Positions 11,219 through 24,000 are shown, counted from the first letter of the stretch. The stretch is 64,000 nucleotides of DNA from Darksidea phi (GCA_030770425.1 JASJFT010000156.1:43600-107599); one strand, 5' to 3'. A program made the numbers and translations. The notes: generated by a model not told the origin, from the letters alone.

Positions 11219-14200
11219 ATGGCGACCAGCACTCCAACACCGCCTTCGACATCCCTGTCAACAACCTCTTACGACACGGCGCTCTGCGTTATCCCACCAC
11301 AAGATCAATGTCTTGACATTGATAAGCTTCGATCGCTATACGATAAGGCGTACGAGAAATGGCCCCCTCACGTCAATATAGTCTATCCGTTTGTCGCGCC
11401 AGAAAGCCTTCCGCGGGCAAAATCCCAGATCGAATCACTTCTCAGCAACTTCGGCCACCTCAAAGCGCTTAGAGTAACCTTGGATCAACCGGGCCACTTT
11501 GAGCATCGAAACAACAGCACTATCTACCTTCGCGAAAGTTTGGACCCCTCTCAGAGCGCTCTAGAAATACTCCGGTCCGCTGTGCTTCGTGCAGTAGGAC
11601 AAGAACCCACTCCGTGTAACTTTCACCTCACAGTGGGGCAATCGGAGGAGGAGAGTGAATCTACTCGTGGCTTTCTTCTGAACAAAGCACGGCTACTTCC
11701 TGCATTGACTTTTGAGATCGGCGCACTCGCCATTCTCGTTCGCGAGCGAAGTGCTGGCGCGGTCGGCAGGATGAAGCTTTGGGGCACCATTGATCTTCCA
11801 TGCCCTCAAACCTCAAGTGGCATCCGGATGCCAGAGTTCTGGCTACAAAATGAAGATTCCGAGCTCATGCAATCTGTTCTAGGAGACGAGGAGACGAAAG
11901 ACGGCGCATTGCGTCCTTCATTTTCACGTCGGGTACAGCCAGGAACAACCTACCACTTCAACCCAAATACCAAATTGTGGTCTCCAGCACCTTTCTCTAC
12001 GCATGAAGAGCCGAGTCTAACTTCCTTAAGCATCTCCAGCTACAACGTGTTAATCGACTCCGAATACCCTCCAGCGCGAGATCGGGACCCATTACTAATT
12101 GGCACAATCCTCTCCGACGATGCACTTGCGGATGTTCTTGTTCTGCAAGAGGTTTCGGACGATTTTCTCTCGTCCTTGCTTGCTGAAGACGAGATACGGC
12201 GACGGTATCCGTACACTTCGCATGGACCACCTTTTCAGTCTGACATTGGCCCTCTCCCAAGCCTGCGGAACGTCATCATTCTCAGCAAATGGAATTTTAG
12301 ATGGGAGTTTGTACCCTTTCATCGGCGTCATAAAGGAGCGGTTGTAGCTACCTTTTCCTCGGTCGATGAAGAGGCGCTACCGTTCGTTGTGGCCGGCGTT
12401 CATTTGACGTGCGGATTGACCGACGGCTCTGTTGCGGCGAAGAAAGTGCAGTTAGACAACCTCATGGACCACCTCAAGCGACAATATCCCTCAAATCCTT
12501 GGATCGTTGCTGGCGACTTCAATATTACTACTTCAAAATACACCATCGAAGAAGCAGTGAAGAACAAATCAATCTCGCAGCAAACAGTTAGGACTCTAGA
12601 GGCTATCGAGACAGATATGTCTGAAGCCGCTCTACTTGACACCTGGGCTGTGGCCCGTGTAGAGGGTGCTGGCGATTTTGAGACCATGGATCCGAACGAC
12701 TTATTCGAAGGTGAAGAGGGCGCAACCTTCAACCCACGCGAGAACGCACTCGCAGCTGCGACTTCAGGGACCTCGAACAATAGACCTCAGCGGTACGACC
12801 GAGTCATGGTTCGCTCTCAAGGCCGTTTTGACGTCACTAGTTTCCGTCATTTCGGATTACCAGCGACCGTTGAGGGCGTCACTTCAGTACCTAGTGATCA
12901 CTTTGGCATTCACACCTCGTTCAATGTCCGCCGTGGCTGGCCTCAACAGTCTGCAGAGAGCCCAGATCTTTTCAAACGTTTTCCGGTAGAGCACCGCTGT
13001 GCTCCACTATCTCTATCGAGTTCCCGCAATCTACTGGAGACGTTGGCGAGGCGGTCAGTCTTCCCGACGTCGGAGGAAGAGCAGAGCTACAAAGATGCCT
13101 TAACTCTGATTAAAGATGTTCTAGTTGGCTCGTCGAGTGACGAAGACTCAACTGTGTCCGATGTTCCAATGGTTATTGTTCCAGTCGGCTCATACGCTCT
13201 TGGTGTCTGGACCACCACGTCTGATATTGACTGCCTTTGCATCGGCTCCATTAGCTCCAAAACTTTCTTTAGATTGGCAATTCAGCGCCTCCGCAGGGCT
13301 CAGTCCCAAGGAGTGCGGCTCCTTCGTATGGTGCGCGCCAATACTGGCACCATGCTTGAGCTATCCATCAACGGAGTTAACATGGACCTGCAATACTGCC
13401 CAGCGGCGAGTGTTGTCCAAAGGTAAGTCGTATGGTTCGACGGCAAGATTTTGCTAACATACTCCTAGATGGAATGAGTTCCATAGCCTACATCCTTCAG
13501 ACCCCGTTTTCAATCTTGCAATGCTTTCACTTCGCAAACTGAAACCCATTCGCGACCTTAACTACATTCAACGAACTATCCCCTCTATGGCATCTTTTCG
13601 CTTGGCGTACCACTTCATCAAACTTTGGGCTGTCGAGCGCGGTATTTACTCAGCGAAGTTCGGATACCTTAGCGGTATCCACATAACACTGATGTTGTCC
13701 TGGGTATGCAAACGGTTGGCTCACGACGCTGGATTGGTAAGTGCCGGTGACCTCGTCATCTCCTTCTTCCATCACTACGCAAACTTCGACTGGAAGCACG
13801 ACATGGTGTTCGACGCTTTCTTCCACAAGAAGATGCCACGGTATCAGCGAAGCGCGCGGGAGCCGATGGCGATTCTTGGCTTCCATGCACCGAACTCGAA
13901 TATTGCACACACGGCTACTACACCCGGGCTGCAGGTGCTAATAAACGAGCTCAAGCGTGCTGATGAGCGCTTGTCCGCATCGGAAATGACATGGGATAGC
14001 TTTTTCAACCACCATGCGGACGCCGGAACAAATTATTTCCTTACCGCATATGAAAGCTACGTCAAGATCGACATCCAGTATTGGGGTCGAGCAGTGTCTA
14101 AGGGCAGGGGCCTCGTTGGATGGGTGGAATCGCGCTGTATTAATCTTGTTGTCGATATTCACAGAGCTCTGCCATATCTTTCCGTTCGGATTTGGCCAGC

Positions 14201-14924
14201 CCGGTTCGCCAGCAGCGATGCGAACGACACCGAAACGTATTATCATGGTTGCTACCTCATCGGTCTATCGCGCAATAGAGATAGTGATCTATCTGCGACC
14301 AAGGAGGATCGGGCGCATGCTAAGAATGCGATCGAGAAGACATTTGAGCGATTCCTCAGCCAAGTGCAGGCAGATGAGAAGTACTTCGATCAGAGTTCGT
14401 CCTGGATCGGCGTTTCACTTGCCAAACCGTCGGAGGTGAAGAGTTTGAAACTAGACGACCGAGAATGGGGCGACAACATTATGGACATCGAGCCAGATTC
14501 CGATGACGAAGACGAGCCCATCGACTCCGACGAATCAACCGACGCCCAAGCATCGCGCAAACGTTCCATTGTCCGCCCTGCATCCCCATTATCCAGCCAA
14601 ACACCCGTCTCAACAAGCAAACTTCGCCCCGCCTCAGACGTACTCAATCGTCTCCGCTGGGATCCGAGCCTTGATCCTAGCGATTACATTGTTGGATACG
14701 AAGATCGTTTTTTGGGCACAAAAGAGACGAGCTTGGAAAGGTGGAAGACAGAGCAGACGGACGAGGAGTTTATTCCTCAGCATCGTATTTTGTATTTCAA
14801 AAAGAGGGGCGATGGGTCGGGGCAAATCGTTTGGGAGAGGAAAACGAGGGTAGATAAGATATTTGGGAGTGGAGTAGGCAGCGGGGATGGGGGTAGCGGT
14901 GGCGCGGCCGTGAACGACGCGTAG
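11219..14924 (+). CDS. Four-domain RNA end-processing fusion: 2H phosphoesterase, EEP nuclease, poly(A) polymerase-like, MJ1316/DUF504
   Basis: Exons 11219-13422 and 13469-14924 (46-nt intron with GCTAAC branch) give 1219 aa. Domains in order: a 2H phosphoesterase/2'-5' RNA-ligase-like fold (about residues 45-200; HVNIVYPF and HLTVGQ); an endonuclease-exonuclease-phosphatase fold (about 265-575; SSYNVLID, VLQEVS, GDFN, SDHFG); a poly(A)-polymerase-type nucleotidyltransferase with helical domain (about 620-1050; GSYALG followed by DID); an acidic linker; and an MJ1316/DUF504 domain (about 1125-1205; DVLNRLRWDP, HRILYFKKRGDG). The MJ1316 domain is proposed to recognise cyclic-phosphate RNA ends, so a role in repair or editing of cleaved RNA fits all four. 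ATG 11219 (CCATGG context) was chosen over 11198. Confidence 0.85.
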
Positions 14925-15381
14925 AAGTGTTTATTGTTTGGTGATAATTTCTCATAGGACAGGATAATATTTTCCGCACATCATGAGTGCGGCTTATCTT
15001 TCGTCTCCCAGAGAAAAATTTCGTATTATCTACGTGATGCGAGATAATTGGATCATGTTGACAGAAAATTTGAGTCTCTGTGCGATTAGGAATACTATTA
15101 AGCCGAAAACTTCACTCAGTAAAGAAAGAAGCGCGTGACCAGCGTTTAGCTACTTGGTACGATAGACCGGGTACAACTTCGGCTCTTTCTCTATAAAAGC
15201 TCATGTGGGCTTGTTTATTGAAGCAATGGTATCAAGTGAGGAGTTCCACAACTGACGCTAGCGGAATCAGTCAACATCAAAATGTCGGGATTACACCCTG
15301 TTTGAGCGAGTATCGCCAACCCTAACCGGTACGTTTTGAAGTAATCATCCCATTACATTTTTTCAGCGTACTAACAGGCAG
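14925..15381. other. Intergenic, no gene seen
   Basis: AT-leaning sequence with no credible coding frame. A short ATG frame near 15280 stops after seven codons. Confidence 0.4.
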
Positions 15382-15811
15382 TAGGCTAACGAAGGAACCG
15401 GTGAACATCTATATCGACAGGGGAGACGAAGCGGGAACTTTCTACCTTGCTAGAGAGGTCGCACTCAAGTCCTCTTGGCTTACGCATGCCATCAAGGGAA
15501 TTGGTTATAATTCAGTCCGCTTGGTTGAATATGAAGAGCAAACCATTCGGGACTATGTCCACTTGCTGTGCCACGGCACTATTCCCTCCCAGCCATCCGA
15601 CCCCGAGGATGAATTCGTCCGAGCAGCCAATCCCTGGATTCTAGGGAATGGTTTTAAGAAAGCATGCAATAGAAATCTGGCGGCCCAGGCCATGGTGGAA
15701 CGGATCAAAGAGAAGCAGTGCTGTCCTCCGCATCACAGCGTTCGATTGTTATGGCAATACTCGACACCCAGTTCCCTCATATGCGGTGTGGCTATTTCCG
15801 ATCCAGATTGA
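15382..15811 (+). pseudogene. BTB/POZ-like protein fragment
   Basis: The open frame ending at 15811 has the rhythm of a fungal BTB/POZ protein: a beta-strand start (VNIYIDRGD), a helix of the 'alkssWLthAIkg' type, a strand-helix step (VRLVEYEEQTIRDYVHLL) and a late helix (ANPWILGNGFKKACNRNL). There is no ATG in frame until very late, and I could not join it by splicing to the upstream ATG near 15281, whose frame stops at once. It may be a 5'-broken pseudogene or have a first exon I cannot see. BTB domains mediate dimerisation and cullin-3 binding. Confidence 0.35.
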
Positions 15812-17212
15812 TTAGATAACCAATACTTCGCCGTTTCCCCAAAATCATTCATTGGGGCTGTTGTGGTGGGGCTGGCCAAAGCCCGGGTTTCATCATCTAC
15901 GATCATGCTCGATTATACGAAATACTTGGAGCCGGAAGACGATACGGAAGCCAATATGGAAGACGAAATTTGAGTCAGGTGACAGCTGAACGCTACAGCT
16001 TAAGAGTACCAACTGCCACCAAATCGCCCATATTTGAGAGAGTACCTTCTTCCAGCATTTAAGCATCAGGAGGTTGTCGGTCCTGCGTTTAATTGAATGT
16101 TTCCTCGCGCGCCAGATACGTGCATCCATCACATTCTGTGAAGCTGAGAGAGGAGTGGCTCAGGCGCAAGTTCGATATGCTAAGCAAGGATACTTACACG
16201 CATGATTAGCAATGGGTTCTTGTCGGCAGCAAGATATCATCGCAGCCTGACATTAAAGTGCAAGCATCGTGAGAAGGGTTGCTATTACGGGAAATAAGTC
16301 AATTTTCAAATTGCCCGTCGAGCTAAAAAGACCGAGTAGCGCATTAGAGACGTAGTTTAATCGGAAGCACTTCCACTCTACAAACCAATTTGCAAAGCAG
16401 CACCGTACCTCTAGAGCTGAAGCTTGTTCTGCAGGAAGAAAATTACAGTCCCTATAGAGTGGCTCTATGCATAATAAACGACGCGTTAGACTAGCTCACT
16501 TTCTCTATGTGCGACTGATATGTGCTTCACCGGAAGAGAGCATGCGGGTATCATTGGCCGTCATTTTTAGGATTGGTTTTTTAGGGCATAGCTACTTGCC
16601 GACCTAGTAGTAAAAATTGGTCCGTTGCGGTATAGCTATATCTCCGTAGGAGTATTACGTCAGATTCATCCTTGCCTGCGTGCGTGCTGCGGTACTTGCC
16701 CGCAAGACAGCTTGCCCATCATCGCATCAAGCTCCTAAGATCTGAACCCAAAGGACGGGTACAGTGGCACTGGCCGCAGGTCTTTGTGGTACGCTAATGA
16801 CATACCACAGTGGCAGCTGCAGTGCGGGGCACAACGTACGCGAAGACCAATATAGCCCGCTAAGGCGGAACCATGCATACGCCACATTACGGTGGAGGCC
16901 TGATCTTGTATTTCAAAGCATTAGATATTCTTTTAAAACGATTCCTGGCTAGGATCACGCATTAGAGATGCTTTTAAATTGATCCCTGGCTAGCATTAGA
17001 GATGCTTTTAAATCGTTTGCAAATGTGCACGGTTCTCTAAACTGCCTGTCGGTCCGTAGTGCACAAGGCGAAAGCCAAAATTATTGGAGCTTTTAAACCC
17101 GCTCGCCGCTCCATAGATATCGCAACAACAGCAGTCAATTCTACGAGCTTTGCCATTCATCCATAAATTTACTTCGCACTACTACTTCCGCTGCTTCGAA
17201 TTCATCCTCAAC
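15812..17212. other. Gene-poor, AT-rich spacer
   Basis: No supported coding region over 1.4 kb. It contains a short imperfect tandem duplication at 16940-17013. The last 150 bp, before the SDR start, are C/T-rich and probably promoter. Confidence 0.4.
16940..17013. repeat. Imperfect tandem duplication (41 and 33 bp)
   Basis: Unit 1 is 16940-16980 and unit 2 is 16981-17013. Both carry CCTGGCTAG then CATTAGAGATGCTTTTAAA; unit 2 lacks an internal stretch of about 8 bp. Confidence 0.75.
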
Positions 17213-18221
17213 ATGGACAACAACGCTTTCACCACCCCCTTTCAATTCACTAGGTCACTCAAACGCGAGGTGTATCCTTCCATCGATCCCAAAAACCCAG
17301 TGCTCAGCGCTAAGGGTAAGACCATTCTGATCACTGGCGCCACAGGTGGCCTGGGAGGTGTAAGACGTCCCGTTTATCTTCGTCCCGTTAAATGCTGACT
17401 CCGAACGAATAGGAAGTGGCTCGTGCCTGGGCCATGGCTGGCGCCAAGGGCATTGTGCTTGTTGGACGTAACAAGGAGCTGTTGGCGGAGCCAGCCAGCG
17501 CCGTCGCGTCCATTAGCCCTTCGACCAAGGTGCTCAGCTTGGCCGCCGACTTGATCAACGAGACTGAAGTCGAGAACCTTTTCAAGAAGGCAGTTGATGC
17601 ATTCGGGACCATCGACGTTGTGCTCCACGCCGCGGGTAGCATGGTCGGCGGACCTGTTGGCGACCTCGATCCCAGTGCTTGGTTCAAAGACTACGAGGTT
17701 AATGTGAAAGGGTCGTACATCCTCGTACACTACTACCTCAAGGCTGTCCAATCTGGCACTCTTATCATCCTTGGAACCCTCGGTTCATCCTTCACAGTGC
17801 CAGGAATGAGCTCCTACTCTGGCAGCAAGATGGCTTTGCTCAAGTTGGCTGAATATCTTGACGCAGAGAAGCCAAACCTTCGCGTCTTCACTGTGCATCC
17901 GGGCATTGTCGCTGTGACTGAGACAAACCGTGGTATGGTCGTTGACCAGCTCACTCCGTTTGCGCACGACAAAGGCATTCAGACCGGGGGATTGTCCCTG
18001 TACCTTGCTCAACCCAAAGCCGACTATCTTAAAGGCTCTTTCGTCAGTGTCAACTGTAAGTCTCTGATTACAAGTTAAAAATTATCGGCGAATGCTAATC
18101 TTTTTCAGGGGACGTTGATGAGATGGAGGCACACAAGCAAGAGATCACTGAGCAGAAGCTACTCAAGCTCGGTTTCCTGGGTGCAAAGCTCGGTCCAGAC
18201 GGTCATCCGTGGTCCGCATGA
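17213..18221 (+). CDS. Short-chain dehydrogenase/reductase
   Basis: Three exons, 17213-17359, 17413-18055 and 18109-18221 (introns 53 nt each), giving 300 aa. Classical SDR features: a TGxxxGxG nucleotide site (ITGATGGLGG) interrupted by intron 1 immediately after it; a HAAGS strand; an upstream serine (GTLGSS); and the catalytic pair YSGSK. The C-terminus (LGAKLGPDGHPWSA) resembles other fungal SDRs of unassigned substrate. NAD(P)-dependent oxidation or reduction is certain in outline; the substrate is not deducible. The gene stands alone beside a repeat island, with no biosynthetic partner except a broken O-methyltransferase 29 kb away. Confidence 0.88.
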
Positions 18222-18857
18222 CTGGACAAGTCCCATTCTGAGACGGCTACATTTTCGAATGAGAAACATGGGAAGAATACCTGGTAGAAGAGTTTACTTT
18301 GCTTGAAATGAAACCATCATTCGCGATGAGATAGCGTTTCTCACCAATCTGAAATAGCGCCACATGACTAGTATAGCTTGAGAAGACTTTTAACATGCGA
18401 GTGTTTCGGCACCAGAGCTCAGTTTTAATGAAGTGCCTGAGTACATTCAGCTACTGCACATTCGAGAGAAATTCGAATGTGCGTGTACTTGACCGCGTTT
18501 TCTATCTTCAGTGATGATGGGTGGAAAGACACAACGAGAACCGAAGTCTATGAACTTGAGCAATAGTATACGTCAGGATTTGAATCATATGAACATTGCC
18601 GTATGCATGGTCCGCGGAACTCAGCTCTCCAGAGGATATTCTAAGCTTAGAACCAACTCCTTGGCTCATGTGGCTCCTAAGGAGTTCCGAGACATGAAAA
18701 AAGCGATGGCACGTAGATTCTGGAAGTCATTGGCTGTAATCATGAACGCAATGTCCTCTTATTGGCTTCGACTAAAATAGCAGCTCACGCTCTCTCGATC
18801 TTCTCTTGACGTCGCTTTGGTGGGATCTCTATCTTTTCCCTGGTTTACTTTCTTGGT
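18222..18857. other. Spacer with no recognised gene
   Basis: An open frame at 18511-18780 shows no similarity that I recognise and lacks a convincing context. The sequence runs into the inverted-repeat element at 18858. Confidence 0.4.
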
Positions 18858-19492
18858 CACTATGGTACCGTGCCCTCATCCTTGATTAGGGCAGCCTTGT
18901 TAAGAATCGGGGTATAGTATCAGGCACAGTATCAGGCATAGTATTAGGCTCAGTATTAAGCTTAGTATGAGGCTCAGTAACTAGCTAATATCAAGCTCAG
19001 TAGCTGGCTGATGCAGAGCTCAGCGGCTGGCCTATATCGAGCTTAGGAGAGTACCTTACTTAGTCGTATAAGATATATAGTTCTTATTATATTACAGCGA
19101 AGGGGGAGCGAGAGGTTAAGTATATAGTATTAAGGTTGTTGAGTATATGACGTAGAAAATTTCACGTACTAGCATGTGAACACCCGCGAACACCCGCGAA
19201 CACCCGCGCGCCCTTAATACTACCTAACGACCCAGCTACTGAGCTCTGCCTCGGCCAGCTACCGAGCTCGATATAGGCCAGCCGCTGAGCTCTGCATCAG
19301 CCAGCTACTGAGCTTGATATTAGCTAGTTACTGAGCCTCATACTAAGCTTAATACTGAGCCTAATACTGTGCCTGATACTGTGCCTGATACTATACCCCG
19401 ATTCTTAACAAGGCTGTCCTAATCAAGGATAGGGGTTTTCCCCATCAAGGATCGGGCGCACTCATCAAGGATGAGGGCATGGTACCATAGTG
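18858..19492. mobile_element. Non-autonomous transposon with long inverted repeats (copy 1)
   Basis: The outer ends CACTATGGTACC (18858) and GGTACCATAGTG (19492) are exact inverses. Arms of about 188 bp (left, to about 19046) and 230 bp (right, from about 19263) pair almost throughout. The left arm lacks a block of about 40 bp holding the CATCAAGGAT-type subterminal motifs found in the right arm. Arms contain degenerate 12-bp steps of AGTATCAGGCAC type. No ORF is present. TA or a palindrome around it may be the target site. A related element is at 30230-30914. The right end abuts the truncated rhodopsin-fold gene. Confidence 0.8.
19178..19207. repeat. 10-bp tandem repeat, three copies
   Basis: Three head-to-tail copies of GAACACCCGC lie in the centre of the inverted-repeat element. 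The related element at 30230-30914 has the equivalent motif with C to T changes. Confidence 0.8.
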
Positions 19493-20019
19493 TAGGGATG
19501 GACATACAAGGTGCAATACTGCTTGGGCCAGGCCCAATGGAGCTCACATTCAAAGTAACGAACCACCCTGGTATTCTCCCTCAAACGCAAGCAGAAATAC
19601 TAACGACTACACAGCTATTCTACCTTTCCAAATACACCTGGGTGACCACCACCATCACATTGACCAAGACCTCGATGCTGCACTTCTACCACAGCATCTT
19701 CCAAAACGACCAGTTGGAAGACTCCACCTTCCGCTACTACCGCTGGTCAGCACTGGCCATCTACGCCGCCTCGGTGCTCTTCTGGCTCATCCACATCATC
19801 ATGGGTTTCGCTGAGTGCAGGTCGCTCGCAAAGGAGTGGGACAAGACGCTCCCAGAGACCTGCCTCGACGTGACCAAGCAGGAAATCGCCGACACCACCA
19901 TCAACACCATATTCGACTTCAGCATCATGACCCCCCCGCTGCCCATCCTGTGGTCGCTGAGGCTGCTGCTCCAGAAGAAAATCCGCATCACGGGCATCCT
20001 GGCCTTTGCCTTGATGTAA
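19493..20019 (+). pseudogene. Truncated fungal rhodopsin-domain integral membrane protein
   Basis: The open frame (19471-20019) starts inside the transposon end, so the protein's own first part is gone. What remains matches the middle of the fungal rhodopsin-domain family: YLSKYTWVTTTITLTKTSML (membrane helix and KxSxL motif), a helix at YAASVLFWLIHIIMGF, a cysteine loop (AKEWDKTLPETCLD), NTIFDFSIMTPPLPILWSL, and LLLQKKIRITGILAFAL. A donor GTAAGT follows directly at 20018, but no matching downstream exon is seen. Both ends are therefore missing and this is most likely a gene relic cut by the transposon. Confidence 0.65.
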
Positions 20020-21082
20020 GTGAAACTTGTTTTTCCCTACGTGCTTGCTCTCGCCCCATCTTTTCTCCGCGACGTCAGTCATAATCGGAATTCCACAACT
20101 TGTACGGCCAACTACCTTTCTTCTCCTTCTTGCATCTGTCGCTAACGATAGGAATTATCTCCTTTGCCTTTCCTTTGGGCATTCATCCTTTGCTTGGATT
20201 TCTTTGATCATGTCTGGGGAACTTGTAACGCGAGAAGAAGCCGTGTCCACACTTCTGGTCTACATGTTCTCTGGTGTCATCAGTTCGACCGAAAGGGAAA
20301 GGCGTGCCCTATGCGCTGATGAAAACAACATCCACTAGTTTCTCTTGGTCGGCAGCTTTGGAGGATATTGATGGGCCTGCTACGTCTGTTACTCGATATC
20401 TGTCCGAAATTGACAGACGATCAAAAGAAATATCGCCTCCTGAACCTAACCCTCTCTCGGAAACAGAGCTTGCAGAGGCGTTTTAGCAGCAACAGGCTAA
20501 CATTTAGCCTCATCGACGAGATTTACGGACGGTGCACTGAGCATCTCATACAAAGTCCCCTCAATTCAGTCCTTACTAACGAACCTGACGATATATTTCT
20601 GATGAAGGAACGTCTAGCCATAATGCAAGCAAACTTGAGGAAGTTGAGGCAGAAGAAGTTATCATTTGACGTAGACACAGCTATTGAAGAGGTGGATTTA
20701 CTCAAGCAGAGCCTCGTGAAGCCAGACTACAGCAAGACATGCGGTTGGGACGAAAGTTAGAAATTCACCGACACCTGTATGACCATGACACAGCTCAGGG
20801 CCCCGAAAACTGGGTTGAGATGATGATTAAGACCCAGCTCGACGCGGGGAAATTCTTAGGCGGCTTGAAGAGATAGAGGACTCGCATTATGGCCGCACAC
20901 CGCTGTCAGGAGGAAAAGGACATTGAAAGCCACGTCCACAGCCTTACACCTTTGCTGTAGGCCCCAATAATCGGGTGCGAAGCCCTGGCGATGTTGCTAC
21001 TAGAGAACGGGCTCGAAATCATGATGTCAAACAAGTACAAGCGGACGCTAGTCAATGCAGCATCAAGAAACGGGGATTACAT
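20020..21082 (+). pseudogene. Decayed coding region, frames interrupted
   Basis: Several plus-strand frames follow one another with frame changes and stops: about 20274-20486, 20368-20760, then a third frame with EIHRHLYDHDTAQGPENW near 20765, and a possible ankyrin-like scrap (AMLLLENGLEIMM) near 20990. The protein-like composition suggests a frameshifted gene, but I do not recognise the family. It converges on the 3' end of the ankyrin-HET gene. Confidence 0.35.
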
Positions 21083-24000
21083 TCAAGAAAGATGTATTGT
21101 GCGGCGCTCAAGTGTGTGGCCCGCAAGTGTGCAACACAACTTTAGGACGCCAATGCGCTCCCAGCGCCGCTCCGCCTGGTCCGTCGGCTGCACCTCCTCC
21201 ACGACGAGCACAGTAGACTCCATCCTCTGGTCTTGGCGGGGGGCAAGACGCAGCATGATGCCCAGCCACCGCTGGGAAAGGAGTCGCTTCCGGAATCCAG
21301 GAGTTGTGCCGGGCTCGTTTTCCGGGAGATACGCATCTTCCCGCGTGGGGAAAAAGCCGCCCTCCCATATGCTGTTGCCAAGCGTCACGGTGCCGATAAA
21401 GGCGAAGGGGTTCGTGCAGTCGTGTGTCGTGATTTTCTCGCGGATCTGGATCGACACCACAGGTGCCGTGATGGCGAGGACGTAATGCTGCAGCAGATAC
21501 TTTTCGTCTGTTCCGGCCACCAAAGCGTCGTAAAAGTTAGTCCAAGAAACCGTAGCCGCCGCCGTGCCACTTTGGGCCTGTGCTGGGATGACGACGGATA
21601 TGCTGACGTCGGCTGGGACGATCCAGATGCGTTCGAGACGCCTGAAATCGTACGAACGGCGATCCCTTCTCTGTTGGACAATGCCAGTCCAGCCGGTCCA
21701 TGACCAGCTAGGGAATCCCGGGCGTCGGCACGCCGGCAGTTTCAGCCGCCAGAAAAGGCCGTGGACCAGGCCGGCAAGGGTGCCCACTCTGCGGTTCGCG
21801 GCCTGCTGCACGTCCTTCCACGAGTCCCAGGCCTCGTGATCCTTAACTATTATGATGGCCGCAATGGAATCTGTGCCGAGGGGGCGGCTGTCCCAGCGGG
21901 ACGGGTCACTTTCATGATCGTCTTTGCCGTCTTTGCCGGCACCGGCAGCGACACGCTTGACACCAAGATCGCCGTAGCCATCGCTGTCGCCATCATTGCC
22001 ATCCGCCTTCTCCCCCACAGGAATGACAGGCACGCCGCAGAGGTGATGGAGGCCGCCTTCTTTGCGCTGGGCGTAGGCACGGAAGATGCCCAGCATGGCG
22101 TTGAGTGCGTCCGCCGAGCACGTCAGGCGGCGGGCCGTGTATTCTTGCAGTATGTAGAACAGGCGCCAGCCAGACCTAAACATCTGCGGCTCCAGGTGCG
22201 TCGAGGAGTCGTAGTTGGTGTGGAGTGGTTGATGGACGGCCTCACGGCGGGTGTAGTCCATGCCGCATTCAAACGACATCTCGCAGTCGGAGAAGAAGAG
22301 TCGCCGGCGGGCCATCAGACCCTCCTGATAGGTCCAGCCGCGCGTCCACCATGTCGACGACGACCGGACATGGTGGGCCGGATGCGGCGGGATCACAGTG
22401 AGCGCGTGGCCGTGGACGCGGACGCAAGGCCACCCCGTCCGGGGCCGTCCTGGGACACCGGGCAAACCGGCTGTGGCGTCCTTTCCGGCCGCCGCCACGA
22501 GTGTCACCTCGGCGTTGGTGTAGACCAGATCCATGGCTCGCAGTTGTGCTCGCTTCACGGCAGCATCTCCCTGCTGGACGACGCAGTACTGGTCCACCCA
22601 GAGGTGGTCGTAGCCCAGCGCGAGCGTCGTGTCGATGGCGTCTTGGATCACAGCCGGCAGAGCGTCCAGTACTAATTGCTGCGTCCCGACATTCCGGTCT
22701 CCCTGGTTGCCCTGTCCCCACACATAACTCAAGGCTACGTACGGGGGAACTGATGGTGGTGATTCCTCACTCCCCTGCCCCAGCGTCACAATCTTCCCCG
22801 TGGCACACTCGACAAGGCGGAAATGGGGGATCGTGTGGAGTTGGTGCCGTGTGCATGGCTCCGAGGTGTGATGCTTCCGGCAGTGGGCGATCCAGTCCTT
22901 GGCCAGCTCTAAGTCGACAAAGGGGCGGGCGGCCTGCGGCGAAATAGTCAAGGCCTGGCTGCCGTAGGGACAGTTGGACCCCAGGCGGCCGATAGTGGTG
23001 GCCTCGAAAATGTGCGGGCGATAGTCCTGCCAAATGGAGATATGCTGGTCAAATCCGCTGTCTGCATAATGTTCGCTGTCCTCTTGGTGCAACACGGCCA
23101 GGACCTTAGTATCGATCCAGTTCTCGCTCCAGTTGGAGTCAGGCGTGCCGAACCACGTGGTCCCAAACGCCTTGAGCACGCACGACCGGCTGTCCTCGGC
23201 CGTCCGGCCGTCTCGGTGACCCGGACGGGCGGCGGCGATCAATCGACACATGCCGCAAGGGCGGAACTCCCAGCTCGCGTCCACGCGGCCGAGATCGACA
23301 CTGCTCCCTGCTTGGGAGAAGAGGCTGTCGAGGTCCAGAGCCGCGCATCGGGGGCACAGGTCTGCGTCGCCGTCATCTACATTCCCGTACGCGTCTTGTT
23401 CGCCGAGAGGCAGCAGGCTGTCCTTGCCGTCCCGATAGTCATCCCAGTCCCAAAATCTGTGGTGGTTTATGTTGTAGACGTCGCGCGACTTTCGTGGGAC
23501 ATTGGTCTCTTCCGTGGCGTCCTTGCCAACCAAAACACCAAACGCCGTGTTGCTGTCGCCCGTGGCGCCCCGTGAACGGAGCAGCGCCATGCTCATTGTG
23601 TCGCCATATGCTTTGGCGACGGTCATGGCCGTGCAACCGTTCCGGTCCGTCTGGTGGACGTCGAGATCGTCCCGCGCGATGAGCAGCTGCACCATGCTGC
23701 CGCTGCAGCCATGTCGGAGAACCGCGTGCATCAGGGGCGTCATGCCATCGGCATCTCGTGCATTGGGGTCGACTTCCTTCCTGCTCAAAAGATGCCGCAC
23801 CGCGTCGAGTCGCATGTTGATAATGTCCGACCCACCCACCGTGGATGCGATCGCCCATGATAGAGGCCTGCGTCCGGTCGCATCTTTCGTGTCAGCTCTG
23901 ACTCCGTCCATAGCGAGAAGCATGTTTACGACGTCCGCGTTTCCATACTCCGCTGCCACCGACAATGGCGTCCGCCCCTTGGCGTCTTCCATGTCCGGAT

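Noticed and set aside
18511..18780. Plus-strand frame of 89 aa next to the inverted-repeat element
   Set aside because: No similarity and no clear start context; it could be chance in spacer DNA.
18890..19000. CRISPR-like array of short repeats
   Set aside because: The 12-bp steps are degenerate, have no spacers, and are mirrored in the opposite arm, so they belong to the transposon's inverted repeat.
21761..22675. Long plus-strand frame (304 aa)
   Set aside because: It lies wholly antisense within the ankyrin-HET gene, shows no domain, and is explained by the high GC of that gene.
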